64,000 nt of DNA from Polydactylus sextarius (GCA_016801845.1 CM028912.1:20892001-20956000), one strand, 5' to 3'; shown: positions 1 to 28,312, numbered from the stretch's first letter. The notes: generated from the letters alone by a model not told the origin. Numbers and translations are program-made.

Positions 1-2182
1 TTAACATGGATCTTATAGTGGCTTATAGTGCTAGTTCTTACCCATGAACATGGGCAAATCCATCTTCCCTAACATGACTGGGGAGTATTTGTTTATGTCT
101 GCATCATCCAACCAAATCTCATCTTCCAAGTCCTGCCATGCAGTGTTAGTCATAGCAGTCGGCCCCAAGTTTAGTCTCAAGTCTGACTTATGTTTAGTAT
201 TCTATCTTATGATAATTATCTCTACAGAAACAAAAAGAAACAAAAAACACAATTTCAATAATTGTCTCCTCCTCAAAATCTTTTTGTCAAACTTTTTGGG
301 AAAACTTGCAGGCATCTGCAAGGACTAGAGCTGACTTGACCTAACTTGTCCTCAGAGCTTCTCAGCTGATCTTGGTGTTGTATTATTAGAAGCTGAGAAT
401 AGCCAGGTAGAGTCTTGTGCAGGAGCTTCCAACTTCAGAGTCGATACTGAAACAGGAGCTGATGAGACTCTTACACAGGACTGGAAGCTGAGTCAACATG
501 TAACAGTTCTGCCTCGGTGTACGATAACACACACACCATCACAAATCACGCATGTCGTGGTGGTCTCCAATATACTCATCCTGCTTAGAGACAGGAATTT
601 GACAGGGGGGGAATACTTTGACCTGCATGCTGCAGAAGGCTATCAGTCTCAAAGTGCCTGGCAGATCTGTCCATCATGCTGAAAAGTAATACAGATGCAG
701 TGGTTTTCCACTGGCACATTTGTTTTCTAAGAATCTGTGATTTTTTTGCCTTTTTGCTGACAAGCTGACGTCACCTTTGGACTAGCTGCTGTTCCTTTGG
801 CTTCTGTAATTTAAAACAAGTCGCTCATTCAGCATGGTGTCAGTGTGATCCTGACCAAATTAATCCAAGGTGGTGTCTGCTATAGACTACCTTGCTTGAG
901 GTCTGGTTTTTCTTTTACTTTGTCTTTGTTACAACCTGAAGGTGAAATATGTGGAGCAATCTGCCAGTTTTACACCTAAAAGTAATTTTACTTGCCAGGA
1001 GTTAGAAAATGATGTGTATTTTCTCCAGACAGGATGAAACGAAATGATGCTATTGGTGATTTCAGTCGATTTTGACCATTGTTGCATTAAAATTACATAG
1101 ATATTGAAACAGTAACAACTCTGAATTCACACCACCACCCTGATGACAATATATTGTTTTAAAAATGAGCATCAGGCCTTTTCTAATTGCTATTTTAAAC
1201 TGCAGAGTAAATGTTGAGTTTACCTTTTTATTACGTGTTGACGCAAAAAGTGAAAATTGTCTCTTTAAACCACATAATTACTGGTATAATACAGTGATAT
1301 GCAGGGGAAATTGCAGCTTGTGAGCTGTTCAGTATGATATATTGTGTTAGTAATGGGTAATGGATCTGTGAAAATGACTTCTGAGAGGTCAGACAAACCC
1401 ACTCAGCAGACAGCAGAAGATACAGGGCACTGTATTTTATAAAACAATGTAGTTCCTGAACGTTTCATCTTGTTTACCAAACGATTAGTTACATTTCAGA
1501 TGACCTCCAGGACTTAACCAGTCTGGATTAGTTTCCTTTGCAGATTTGGAAGGAGGAGACAGCGTAAACTGCTGGTGCCGGTCGAGGCGTCAGGTCACTT
1601 CATATCGATCATAAGGCTGCCAGGACTTCATTATCTGCTCCAGGGTCTTATACCCCAGAGGGGCTGCAGCTTTCCTTGACTAAGCAGACACTCAATGATA
1701 AGCAGCCTGCCCTCCTCCTCTCATCTCCCCTTCAAACACATACACACAAACACACTAGCATGCTCACACTCATGTACACACGTATATACAGTACACGAAA
1801 CTTTACAGCAGTCAGCTGAGTTCAGTGCGTCATTAATCTGTGTGCGAAACTGCTACACACAGCGGAATTCCCCCTCCCTGTTTTTAACTCAGAGGAAGTT
1901 TGGTGTTTGTCCTTCTGGTTAGAGGTTGCAGGCGGTTATTTTTGGAGGTGGATTTCACTGATTAAAGAAAGAGTCCGCAGACTAAACTTACTGAACAGAT
2001 GCATCTTGGCTGCTGCCGTGGTTCATTGCTGAGTCCTTAGCCAAAGCTCAATCATCTGTTGTTTGATTTGATATAATTCTGGTTTCAAATCAGACAGAAT
2101 GTCGATGCAGACAGAACATGATTTGTCAAACACCAGAATAAGGACACTCTTACATCCAACTAATGTTTGTGCTCTTTTCCAG
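1..2182 (+). other. Intron of hecw2 (upstream coding exons outside window)
   Basis: No exon of the missing N-terminus (expected to contain a segment like LIIFWDIKEEVD) is visible here. Small open frames at 44-328 and 1695-1922 have no family resemblance and no matching splice sites. The stretch is AT-rich and non-repetitive. The first hecw2 exon seen is entered through the acceptor ending at 2182. Confidence 0.7.
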
Positions 2183-17059
<14,877 letters not shown>

Positions 17060-20000
17060 CCTCACGACGACTCGCGCCCCCGGTTCCACTCAAGACATTA
17101 AGAACTGATCTGGAAAATCCACCTTTTCTTGCTTTTGGAGTGAAATTAAAACTTAATATCCTCAAATGGCAACTACCCACCCGTGGACAACGCTGCAATT
17201 TTCTCCAACTAGCTTTTTGTGTGGCTCAGCACACAGGATTCACTCCAATTCTCTGCCTTTCTCTCACATTTCTGACAGAGATCAATCAAGCAAACAGCTT
17301 CTTTAGGAAAGGTGGAGAATTGGAAATAGTTTGAAAAGCTGTAGAGTTCAGTTTCTTGTTTTCATTGAGCCACATGTGTGCTTTATCTCTTCAGTTAATG
17401 GCCTTGGTTACTGGATTTCTGGCCTCTCTCCCTCTCTTCCTCTGACCTGCACCTCAGAGACAGCTGCTGCTCAAAAACCACAAAGCTCCCTTCTCCTTCC
17501 CTGGACCTGTAAACTGTGTCCTGCAGTGAGGCTGCAGTGTTATAAACTTTAACACACACACACACGCATAAATCACCTTTGCACAAAACACACACAAACA
17601 TGAGACATTTTGTTTTTATTGACAGTGCAAACCAATGGTTCCCCCATGATTTTTTTATCAGCATGGAAACATATGACATTTTAGCCTTTTATCTGGATAC
17701 TGACTGGTTCCTGCCTGTCTGAGAGCAGGAGATACATATACATAAACAACCAAACATAAGTCATATGACAACAAGACTGACGACACACTTGATTTCACCG
17801 TTTTGATTTCCTGTAAGAGCTGGATAAGTCATCAGTGTGTATTTACATTGTGAAATAGCGGCAGGTTGTAGTCAGGACTGTTACCTTCAACACTGCAACA
17901 TCAGAGCTCGTACACGAGCGTGAAAGATACAGACATATCGGAGAAGAAATGCAGCCTAGTTTCTGCATACGCTCGAACTAGGACACCCAGTATCACACAC
18001 ACACACACACGCATACAGTGTTACAGCCTTGGCCTTGCACCTGCGGGTGTATTTCTTACAATGTAACAGATGCACCGGCTGCAGTCCACTACACAGATAC
18101 ATTCACTGACACACGTCAGTCAGAGAGAAACACAGGGTTCCTGTCTTTCAGACTCTTCACATTTATCACGAGCAATAGATGCACTTTCTCACAAAGACAG
18201 ATGACACCTGCTTCATAACTACTCCACTGATGTAAACGCCTCCTACACAAATGAAAGTGATGAATGTACCAAACCAGTGACTGAATGTATGAACCTCAAG
18301 CAACTCCGTTCAGCCCCGGAGGAACCTCTCGCACGGGCTGAAGAGGAAAGCGGACAGAAAGGAAATGATGCGTGACGTAGGTTGCTACCTAAGGAACGAG
18401 GAGGCGCTTCACACGGATTAGGCCTTTTTTTAGCTCAGAGACACAAACCTGGAGTGACCCAGGTTCCTGGTCAGGGTGCAGTGGCAGGATTTATTTTAGT
18501 GCCTCTTGAGTTTTCCTGACTGTGTAGTGAAATATCACGAGGGAAGCTGTTTTATTTTCTTGCAAAAAAAAAAAAAAAGGGGTCTCACAAGATGTTGAGA
18601 CGTGTAGGAGCTGTGGTTTAAATTCCTATATATCAACACAAGGGGGCGGTAGGGTGTGCTATCATTACTATGCCACGTTCAGAGCAAAGATGCAGCGATG
18701 TGCTGTTACTGATCGACCTGACCAAGTGTGATGATGGTGTCAGGAGCTAAAACTCCGACTCTGAGCAGCTGTGTGGAACCTTTTACTCACAAGGTCATGG
18801 CAAACAATAGTTTGTCATGAAAGCATGTGATAAAACACACATATACACCGCACACACAAACACACACACACATATTCACATGCACACACACTCATTTTCT
18901 ATGGGGTGCATGCAAGATTACACCTACTGTACAGAGTCCTGTTGGAGATAGACCACAGGGGCTGGAATAGCAGGAAAGAGCCCCACATGTGATGTGAGAT
19001 GTGGAGGCGGACTTTTGTATCCCAGCCCCGTCTCCCAGCCCAATACTGCATGCGGGATCTTCTTGGTCAGCTCTGTGAGCTGCGCCAGGGCAGAAACCCC
19101 TAGATGGCGTTGTGTTATAGCTCGATATTGCATGCTGAAATAGTGAAACACACCGTCCTTACTAGCTTTTTTTGCATGAGGATACTGCTATCCATTCAGA
19201 AAAAGGGGTGAGTGAACTGGTTTAGTTGTGTCACTTTGGCCGTGACACTTACTTGAGGCATGCGGCCTTATGCTCACCTGCACCGTCATACCTGGAGTGT
19301 GAGGCTCAAGGGAACAAAGAGCAGGGAGATTAGGTGTTTCAGTCGGTTCAGTAGTTGTAACTCTGGGAACAGATGACATGTAAAAGCAGTGGTTTGTTTT
19401 CTCTATGACAGTGTGATGGAGAGTATCATGGCAGCATGTTTCAAAACTGTCGTTACCTTCACATGTGCACGTCTGCCTATCTTAGTAATAGGTCGATGGT
19501 TATGTTTCATTGCTCATGAATCAGTGATGAATCAATTAGGGCTGTTTTGATTTTGTGAAACGTGAGAGCACATGTATGTGTACCATGTCTGCGGTCCTGT
19601 TTGTCTCTTTGTATATAACTGTATATGTATGTCTGTCCTGTTGTGTGTATAAATATATATTTTGCACCGAATGTACCAAAGGTTTGGGGCTTGCACAGTC
19701 AACCATTAGTCCTGCTCTCTATTTCAGTCTAACAAACACATCCCACTTCTGGCTTCTGCCAAATCCTTACAGAGCATCACCTCATGTTTGCTTGAGGAGC
19801 AGATTTGTGGCATGGGCAACAACAGCGCTTCATGTTAGGACACACATCACTCAGTCACTTTGACATTTTCCATAATGAGGCTTTTCCGCTACAAAAGACT
19901 GATAAGACTGATTACTCGCTTCACATTAAAACGAAGACAGTTGCACCTCTCTCTTCTTTCCCAATACATTTCTGACAGGACCCAGCTCCACTTTTCAGAT

Positions 20001-20061
20001 TTCCACTCTATGCAAAGCTCCTGTATGTGTGTCTCCATTTCACCCTGATGATTGTAATAAA
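17060..20061 (+). other. hecw2: Probable 3' UTR of hecw2
   Basis: No gene of its own is visible between the hecw2 stop and the STK17B promoter. The first clear AATAAA is at 20056-20061. A TGTATATA (Pumilio-type) element at 19610-19617 is followed by further TGTATATG/ATAAATATAT stretches. A 3-kb 3' UTR would fit a brain-expressed ligase gene, but the end was not verified. Short CA-rich tracts occur near 17553-17600, 17997-18012 and 18837-18892. Confidence 0.4.
20056..20061 (+). terminator. Candidate hecw2 polyadenylation signal AATAAA
   Basis: This is a canonical hexamer about 3.0 kb after the hecw2 stop, followed by TTGATTAATG and T-rich sequence within 40 bp. It is chosen as the first canonical signal before the stk17b promoter. 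Transcript data could show an earlier variant signal instead. Confidence 0.35.
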
Positions 20062-20144
20062 AGAGAACAAATGGCAAATTTTGATTAATGATACTTTGAC
20101 CCTTATTTATCATTTACAAGAATGACTATTATCCTTATAGGGCA

Positions 20145-20153
20145 TTATATATA

Positions 20154-20186
<33 letters not shown>
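20145..20186. repeat. (AT)n microsatellite
   Basis: An AT run with one phase slip lies between the candidate hecw2 polyadenylation signal and the stk17b promoter. Confidence 0.95.
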
Positions 20187-20699
20187 GTAAAACTAATTTA
20201 ATAAAAATAGGTTTTAAAAAAGTTGACATAGGTAGAAACTATTCTCAAATTAATATGATTGTTAATATAGTGACATGTACACAGCAGAATGATTTATGTT
20301 GATGTCCACTTCTTCAATAAAAGAAAGAGGAAGGAAAATGGTAAATTAAATTTATGTCAATGTGTAAAGAAATAATTATGACTTTCTGTGTCGATTATCA
20401 GAAAATTTTAGAAGTTATAATCAAGTTGAAAATATATAGCAACTGACATGTTAACTCATAATTTTGACTTAATAGTCAATCATTTTCTATAAAAGTGCTC
20501 ATTAAGTTTATCTTAACTTCATTTCTCATATTTGAACATTTGAAAAAACAATCCTATCATATTATCATATTGTTAGCCCTGTTTTTGTCCTCCGTGTCTG
20601 TTTTCCACGCCGCGGTCCTCCCACGGTAAATAACCAGTGTCGCCACCTGCTTCAACTGTTTCATCTGATCCACATTTCAAATTCGTTCGGCCACTTCGA

Positions 20700-21180
20700 G
20701 GCTTTTTTCAAATGGGACACATCTGCGCATGCGTCGAGCCGTGACGTGTCGACAAAGTGTCAAACAGAGGGATGTAATATGACCGAGAAGTGGATGGATA
20801 AACTCAGCTCCTCCGCACTTTAACACTGACTCTCAGCGGAACTGTGGATTATTTACTCACAGCAGTAACCCGCATGTCTAGGATTCAAATGTATGCGTTC
20901 AGGTCAGCTGAGGAAAACCGGTCTAACTCACTTTTGAATCCGCGACATTGACCGTCGAGCTAACTTTACTTAGCGACAGTTGAGCTAACATCAGTCGGTA
21001 AACTTATCCAAACAATAGCTCGGTTACCGGCTCTGCTAGCAGGAACATGTAACCGTCGAGAGCGCGCTGCCTTAGCTAGCAATTTAGTTAGTGTTATCGA
21101 TCGACTGGTAGTTGTTAAACGCTTTGCGGGGTATCCAGACTGGTAGCTGGAAGCAGGAGTTATACCGACAGGAGAGGAAG
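20700..21180 (+). promoter_or_regulatory. stk17b: stk17b promoter and 5' UTR region
   Basis: The 480 bp before the stk17b start are richer in CpG than the flanks. They hold TGCGCATGCG at 20724-20733, a full NRF1-type palindrome, and a CRE-like GTGACGTGTC at 20741-20750. No TATA box is evident near a likely start, so a CpG-type promoter is inferred. The transcription start cannot be placed exactly. The open frame runs upstream of the ATG to about 21112 without another ATG. Confidence 0.5.
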
Positions 21181-22155
21181 ATGTCCCGGAGGAGACTGGA
21201 CAGTCGGAGCGGACTCTCCGCGGGGCTGCTCGGTGAAATTCAGACCCCGATCAGCACGGAGCCCATGGAGGCTGTGTATGAAATCACCGGAGAGTTGGGG
21301 AGGTGAGTCTAACCTGAAAGACTGTTGTTTATTCAAACACTGTTGTGCTATTTCTTCATAGTTCTACTGTAAAACTTGTATTTTGTATCACTGTTGATTG
21401 TTTAAAGTGCACAGTTACTGTTAGTTGTTTACATATAATAACATTAGTGCGGACAGAGTAGAGCAGCTGTCTAACTGGACTGTTCTTATAAATGGACATA
21501 CGTTTATAAGTGCACTTCATTTTCGTTTTGTTTTTGCCCCGATTTAGTGGCAGAGTACAGTGATAAATAGTAAATCATTCAACAAAATTCAGGTAAATCA
21601 GGTTACATATTTACAGACCGATTAAAGTTTATTTCGCCTTTAAAAGAGTAACGACCAACTTGGGTGACTCAACCAAATGACATTATCACGTCAAATTTAG
21701 ATGACATGACAGTAAGCAATGAATAAACAAAAATATTTTAGAGGAAGTCTGAAGGATTTCCTTATTTGGAGAAGATTACTGTGTCCTTCATGTGTCAGTC
21801 TAAGTGTCTCTGTATTTGATGGTTTAGCACAGATCAAGTGAAACACTAACTTTAACTGCATTTGGTTTCTGGACTGTAAGATTCACCACTGTAAACACGA
21901 GAGCCTCACAGTGCCAGGGACCTGACTTCATCCTGATACATCAGACCTTTGTCATGTGTTTGGCAATGTGTGTGCGCCATGGTAACCACTTGTGGTTGAT
22001 GATCACACCCGCTGATCTGAGGTGTGTTTGAAGTAATGTGTCATGCCCTACACACACAGTGAATAACTTTCAAAACCCAGAGGAAGGAAGCAAGAACATG
22101 TGCAAACCAGGGTTTAGAAAGAAGAAATGGCACCGACCACTTCTGTTCACATATT

Positions 22156-22195
<40 letters not shown>

Positions 22196-25100
22196 TGTGA
22201 ATTGTAAAAACAGGAAGCTCTGAAGAGAAATATTTTCAAAAACATGATAATGGCAGTAGAACCTTCTAGTTCTGCTTCTAAATTTTTACTGAAATTTTTT
22301 GTGACATTGTCCGTAACTCGTCAGTTGTTTGGAAAGGAATTAGTTGGACATGCATCAAGTAGTGTTTTATATTTTGTACTTTGAGCAGTCAAAGTGAATG
22401 CCGATAAAAACAAATCTAAGTAATCTGGCTTATATCAAAAGCTCCTTTTACACACAGATCCTTTTATATTACTGTCAAGAAAACTTCTTGTTATGTCGCC
22501 GTTACTTGTTTACGCTGAACTAAATGATCATGGGATTCCAGCAGCATTTGTGTGGAATAAAACTGCAGCATTCCCACATTGAAATGTCTGTGACAGGAGC
22601 TTTGGTTTTTGACAGCTGGTCACTAAGAGTGTGAACCCTAGACATTCATCAGGAACACAACTTAAAGATAAATTAAAGCTAAGTCAGTGCTCTCTGTGGC
22701 TGTGTCTTTGCCTGATGGAAATAACTGATAACGTCGTCAGGGTGACTGTATCTCAGCCTGTGTGGTGACTATGAATTTGAAAGACTTGATGTTCATCGGT
22801 TGCTTACAGAGGGTCCCACTAAAACCTGATGAGTTGTATGAAGTAACTAGGGCTGTAGTCTCCCAGTCGACTGGTCGATTTATTGGTCAATACGTTCTGG
22901 TTCGATCAAAATCTGATTGGTCGTGTTTTTTTTTTGTGGCGTGTCAATTTCATGTAATTTCAGTACGAATGGGCTGATTGGACCAGCCCAGTGTCAGCTG
23001 AGCCGCTCTACAGGTTTTATGGGCCAATCAGATCCATATATAAATTTTAAAAAAAGTGTAGGACTGTCAGGACTACGGATGGCCAACAGCTGTAGACCAG
23101 ACGGCCGTTCTGGACTTTTCCAGATCACACAGATTCCCAGTCCGCCCCTGAACATGATATATCACATAAAAACAGTAAGCTAACTTGTCTGCATTAGGTC
23201 CATTTTGAGTATATGAACATGTCAGAATTGGCATATTTCAATGTTTTTGCCTAATAATCGTTTTATAACTGCAGGCGCACCCGCCTGCAACAATGGCGGC
23301 ATCCCTCAGATACACCCCAACCACACTGGATATTGAGCCTCCTCCATCGTCCAAACGCAAAAGTATTATTAAGTTAATAGTCTATTCGTGTCTTGGACAT
23401 GCACATATTGTGTCAATTATTATAACACGACAAAAACAATTGTCTAAATATTCCTCAACAGTTCTATGCTTCAGTCGACCAAGAATTTCTTTTTCTTTCT
23501 TCTGGTTGATTACAGCCCTAGAAGTAACTCATCTCTCATAAGTCATAAATTTGTTGGAAAGTAAGACTAAATTGTTGGGAGTGTTACTTTAATAACTATA
23601 AGTGTACAAGTGGAGAATAATGGTAAATGGCCTTCTCCTGTCACCACATGTTGAAGTGTTCACAGTGCTTATTTAGTAACAAGGAGCCAAAATCCAAACA
23701 CAGACAGGGTCACATGTTTAGACTGTGATGTGCTAAATAATACAGGAAGACATCAGTATCACTCTGTGCTGTCAGCTCTCAAGTTGTGCTCATATTCTCA
23801 ATGCTTTGAGAATATGATTTGAAACAGTGATAGGTGATTTATAATAGTAGGATACTTTAGCTCCATTGTTCTGTTCTTTAATAAAAGTCCCTGTGGGTCT
23901 GTAACCTTCAGTCAAGCTGTTATTTTTGGATTTGTTTTTTTTTTTTTTTTTTTTTTTTTGGGGCTCCTTTTGATGCTGTCATCACTGTCGAGACCTTGTG
24001 CAGAAGTGTTTCCATAAATTGCACCAAATGTCGGATGAATACTCAGGATTGTACCGAGAGAAACGTAGATCTAGTTCTCTGGAGATTTTTTATTTTAATT
24101 GCTGATGAAAATAAGTTTCTTTGTATTGTTTTTTAAGTTGCAGCTAACAGACTCAAATTTAACAAGTATTATGTGTCACGACATTGTTAGTGCTACATAC
24201 TAATGTTAAACCTGAAGAGCTGGATTGTTGCCTGTTGGCAGCCAGTAGCCACTTGTCTCTTCTCAGTCCTGAATATGATCTTGACATGGTCTCAGTGTTT
24301 GGGAGTGAGCTGACTAACTGGCAGGTGTCTGTTATCAAATGTCAGTATTTGTATAGATCACTTTTCCTAATGCATTCTTTGACTGATAGTCATATGTCAT
24401 TACAGGCTGTAATTCAATGTTATTATAAGTATTGTGGACATATTTTTGCTCCAAGTCAACTCTGTACATTCTCTCACCACCATGACTCATCATATTCCAC
24501 CCTCAAACATATATTTTGAAACATACTGATGATGCCCTTTTGTCTCGTGCATCAGGGGGAAGTTTGCGGTGGTGAAGCGATGTGTAGAGAAGGTCTCAGG
24601 GAAAGTATTTGCTGCTAAGTTTCTGCGGAAAAGGAGGCGAGGCCGCGACTGCCGAGCCGAAGTCATCCACGAGATGGCCGTCCTGGAGATGGCCCGCAAC
24701 AACGCCCGCGTGGTCAACCTGCACGCCGCTTACGAGACGGATCACGACATCGTCTTAATGCTGGAATAGTAAGTTCACTAACATGTTCTCTCAGCTTTTA
24801 TATAAATTTATCTTGTAACTAAACTCTGTTAACACGGTAAAGTCCTGTATGTCCAGTCTGAAGGAGCTGCCACACGATGTAGCTCATTAACTAACAGGTC
24901 CTTTATGATTTGCATTAAGACTAATAAGCTCCTTGTGTTTTCTGAAGTTTCTGTGCACCTTGAGCCTCAACCCTGGATGCAGATAACTGATCATATTGCA
25001 TCAGATGTTATCACATCCTGATGTTTTTAAGTCTTACCCACTTAACTTCACATTTGTTTCCTTGTATCACTGAAGCAGAAACTAGATGCAAGACTCAGAC

Positions 25101-28100
25101 TGGGAGTAAGAAAACACAGTCGTTTCTGAAATTGACTTGCTGTGGTTTTCTAACCACACCTTTAATTCTTGTTAGTGGAGGCGGTTTAATCCCTTCGTGA
25201 CAGTAAAGATGCACACCTCACTGTCTGGATCGAAGTCAGCTGAGATATTCAAAGAAATACTCAATTAGAAACTTGCATAACTTGAAATGTAATAATAAAA
25301 TCAAATGAACTTTATTCCGCAGGTACAGTTTTAGGGCTTGCCAGTGAGTAAGAGGGCACAAAGTTGTTTTCTTGCTCAACCACACTTTGCCAGGACATGT
25401 AGGATCAGGCCCTCTGGCTATAGGTCGGCCGCTTGAACCAGCAGGCCACAGTTCGGGCCAGGATCACAATGTATTTCAGTTCCTCAAACTGTATCAAATG
25501 TCAGAGAAAAGCCCCGTGTTCCAGGACACTAGGGGCATTTTGCAGATGGGTGTTTATCTGTGTGTTTACTTGTACTTTCTCTTCACTCAGTGCGGCAGGC
25601 GGGGAGATATTTGACCACTGTGTGTCTGACGAGCTGCTGCCAGAGGCACAGATCACCCGTCTGATCAGGCAGATGCTGGAGGGAGTTCACTACCTCCACC
25701 AGAGCAACCTGGTGCACTTAGACCTCAAGGTTTGTACACATCCACATGCATGAATGTAGTTAAAACCAGAATAGATAGTCTATTTTTGAATGTTCAGTCA
25801 TTTCTCCACAGAATTCACCTTCAAGTGCTCGGCCGTGTTTTCCCTTTTTAGAACACTTGTGAACTCAAAACCTCAATTTCCTATTTGCATGGCACAGTTA
25901 AATCTAGGATGAGGATCATAGCTGGTGACAGAAAACTCATCAGCACAGTGTTGAGCTGTATCATTGATTCAAATGAAGAGGCTGTTAGTGCAGCGCAGGT
26001 TCACTCTCGTGATAAAGACACTGTACAGTGTAACTTCCAGCAGAGCAGGGAATTTTACAAGAGTCACTTCAACAAAGATGTTAATCATTGTCAGAAAATG
26101 CTGAAAAAGTTGGTGCGATTGTTCTGCAAACAAAACAAACTCGTACTTCATGTTCTCAGCTGTCATGTGGTCAATATATTTTATTTTCAGCGCTTACACA
26201 AATCATCCCTTTAGAAACACTTACAGAAACGCAAACACCTCTCCCTCACAGCTGTGTTCAAAGAGACGTTGGGAAAAGTTTTGATTTTTGTAACAAATTT
26301 AAAGAACCTCTCATCTCAAAAACCACTTCTGCTTTCACATGATGTTCACCGTGTTTCCTCTTTGTGTGTTGCGTCATGTTTTTTTTTTCCTCAGCCACAG
26401 AATATTCTCCTCACCAGCCTGTCTCCTCCAGGAGACATAAAGATCGTAGATTTTGGCCTGGCACGTAGACTGGGTGCGGTTGGAGAACTGCGAGAGATTC
26501 TTGGCACACCTGAGTATGTGGGTAAGGTGATGTTCTTAAAACATTTATTCTATGATGACTCAAAGACATCAGGCAGGAGCGGACGTCACCCAACAAAACC
26601 ACATTAAAAAAAAAACCTTAAGAGTGAAACCTCACCTCATCTCATGTTATTCTAATTGAAGTGTGTATTTAAACCATTAGGTATAATCTGTTAGAAAGGA
26701 GAAGCTGTGACTTGCCTCATTAGCAATAATGTCACTCCAATTACAGGTGGAGACAATGTCTTGAAATACAGATGATTAAACTGGGTTTAACCTATTCACG
26801 GAAAAAAAAAAAAACTTTAATGGTTAGTTTTTATGTCTTTCAGCCTTGATTCTGTTTGTAAATTTTACATTTATTACAGCTGTGTAGCAGAATAAAAACG
26901 ATGAAACAAGACGACACGAGATGTCCAGACATTTGAAATCACAACTGTGTTTTTTTTTTTTTTTTTTTATGGTCATCCAGCTCCAGAGATCCTGAACTAT
27001 GAGCCGATCACGACAGCGTCAGACCTGTGGTGAGTCTGCTCTGTTTGAATGTTCAGCAGCTGCACAGCAAATCATTGTGATGCGACAAGAAAGAAACAGT
27101 GTAGTTGTTGTGCATCATTTCTGGTAATATTGCAACACACATAGCTGGTCCCTGGAGAAGGGGCAGCAACACAAACTACAACTCCATTATCTAAACCGAA
27201 AGATTTGTATATGAAAGTGAAGATGATTCATCACAGTGTTAATCCACAAACCACAAAGCAGCTCAGTGATAGTAGTTGTTTACAGTTTGGGTGATTATTT
27301 TACTATTCAACATGATGATTCTTTTTCTTTTGTGTACTTATCCTTGTTTTAGATTAATACAAACATTACACTGTTTGCTTTTTGTAGCCCGCAGGAGATC
27401 CTCTGAATGTTTTGACTGTCTTTCCTGCATGTGTCTGTTCCCTCAGGAGCGTGGGTGTCATAGCCTACATGCTGGTGACGGGCGAGTCTCCGTTCGCGGG
27501 CGACGACAAGCAGGAGACGTATCTGAACGTGTCCCAGGTCAACGTGGACTACAGCAGGGAGACCTTCTCCAGGGTGTCTGAGCTGGCTGTGGACTTCATC
27601 CGCAAGCTGTTGGTCAAAGCACCAGAGTGAGTGAAAAACAGTGACACCACAGGCGAAACACGAATACACCACTGATGTATTTTTTTTTTTTTTTATGGAA
27701 TTTTAACACGCTGCTGTAAACAAAAGGGTGAGAGACGTTTTTCCACAAGGAAACTTAACTGACGTGATGTTTTGTTTCAGACACTGACGACTGGTGAAGT
27801 TTTTCTGACCAGTGAAAAGCTGTTGTACTTGACATTTCACTGACTGAAATCATTTGCCTGCCAGCCTATGAGCAACTTATTAGTAGATAATGTAAATAAT
27901 GTATAGCTGCAGGTCTGGGTTCAGTGAAGTGTGATGTCACTGACAGGCTGTTTGTTGTTCTGCTCTCAGGGACCGGCCCAGCGCTACAGACTGTATGAGC
28001 CACCCGTGGCTGTTGCAGCATCTCTGTCTGAGCCCAGAACCCACCGCTACCCGCATTGTCCGCGAGAGGAGCTGCGGCATCAAGTGGGCAGCGCCGCCCG

Positions 28101-28204
28101 AAGACCCCGAGGACAAGGAGAACTTCCTGGACTCGCCACCCACTCATGCGAAAAGGTTTCGCTTCGACGAGGAAACGTCCGCCCCTGGAGACGGGGACTT
28201 TTGA
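21181..28204 (+). CDS. stk17b: Serine/threonine kinase 17B (DRAK2), complete, 354 residues
   Basis: This is a DAPK-family kinase linked in mammals to apoptosis and lymphocyte signalling. Exons: 21181-21302, 24556-24768, 25591-25729, 26395-26521, 26981-27029, 27447-27626, 27970-28204; all phases agree. The start MSRRRLDSRSG matches human STK17B (MSRRRFDCRS), not STK17A. Catalytic parts: glycine loop ELGRGKFAVV; ATP-site Lys in FAAKFLRKRRRG (codon 24617-24619); catalytic loop HLDLKPQN, with Leu in place of the usual HRD Arg as in other DRAKs and Asp at 25721-25723; DFG in KIVDFGLARR (Asp 26449-26451); APEILNYEP. The C-tail is short: EDKENF, then KRFRFDEE resembling the basic end motif KRFRFD of STK17B. 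Human STK17B has 372 residues, so the tail is slightly shorter. The kinase appears intact. Confidence 0.95.
22161..22193. repeat. (GT)n microsatellite
   Basis: About 16 GT units in stk17b intron 1. Confidence 0.95.
22848..23520. mobile_element. hAT-like non-autonomous element (MITE), 673 bp
   Basis: The ends are terminal inverted repeats: TAGGGCTGTAGTC on the left and GATTACAGCCCTA on the right (12 of 13 paired). They are flanked by a perfect 8-bp duplication GAAGTAAC at 22840-22847 and 23521-23528. An 8-bp duplication with TAGGG ends is characteristic of hAT elements. Subterminal AGTCGAC motifs occur near both ends. The longest internal frame (23293-23541, beginning MAASLRYTPT) runs past the right end, so it is not a transposase. 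Mobility must have come from another element. Confidence 0.88.
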
Positions 28205-28306
28205 AAAAGAAAAAAGTGAAATGAATAAACATGGAGGAGACGCAGGCGTGAGGGGGTGTGGTGCCCACTTCGTCCTCTAAGCTTTTAAATTGTTTTATGT
28301 CTCCAC

Positions 28307-28312
28307 AATAAA
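28307..28312 (+). terminator. stk17b polyadenylation signal AATAAA
   Basis: This is a canonical hexamer 103 bp after the stop at 28204. A second AATAAA at 29862-29867 could serve a longer 3' UTR; the sequence in between is AT-rich with TTATTTATG-type elements near 29712. Confidence 0.6.

Larger units (their letters stand above)
21303..24555 (+). other. stk17b intron 1
   Basis: This 3.25-kb intron lies between a canonical donor (GGGAG|GTGAGT) and acceptor (GCATCAG|G). It contains a GT repeat at 22161-22193, a hAT-like MITE at 22848-23520 and a poly-T run at about 23937-23959. No exon or RNA gene is visible in the rest. Confidence 0.8.

Noticed and set aside
23293..23541. Possible transposase N-terminus within the hAT-like MITE
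   Set aside because: The open frame runs past the element's right end and shows no BED finger or hAT dimerisation pattern. The element is too short to be autonomous.
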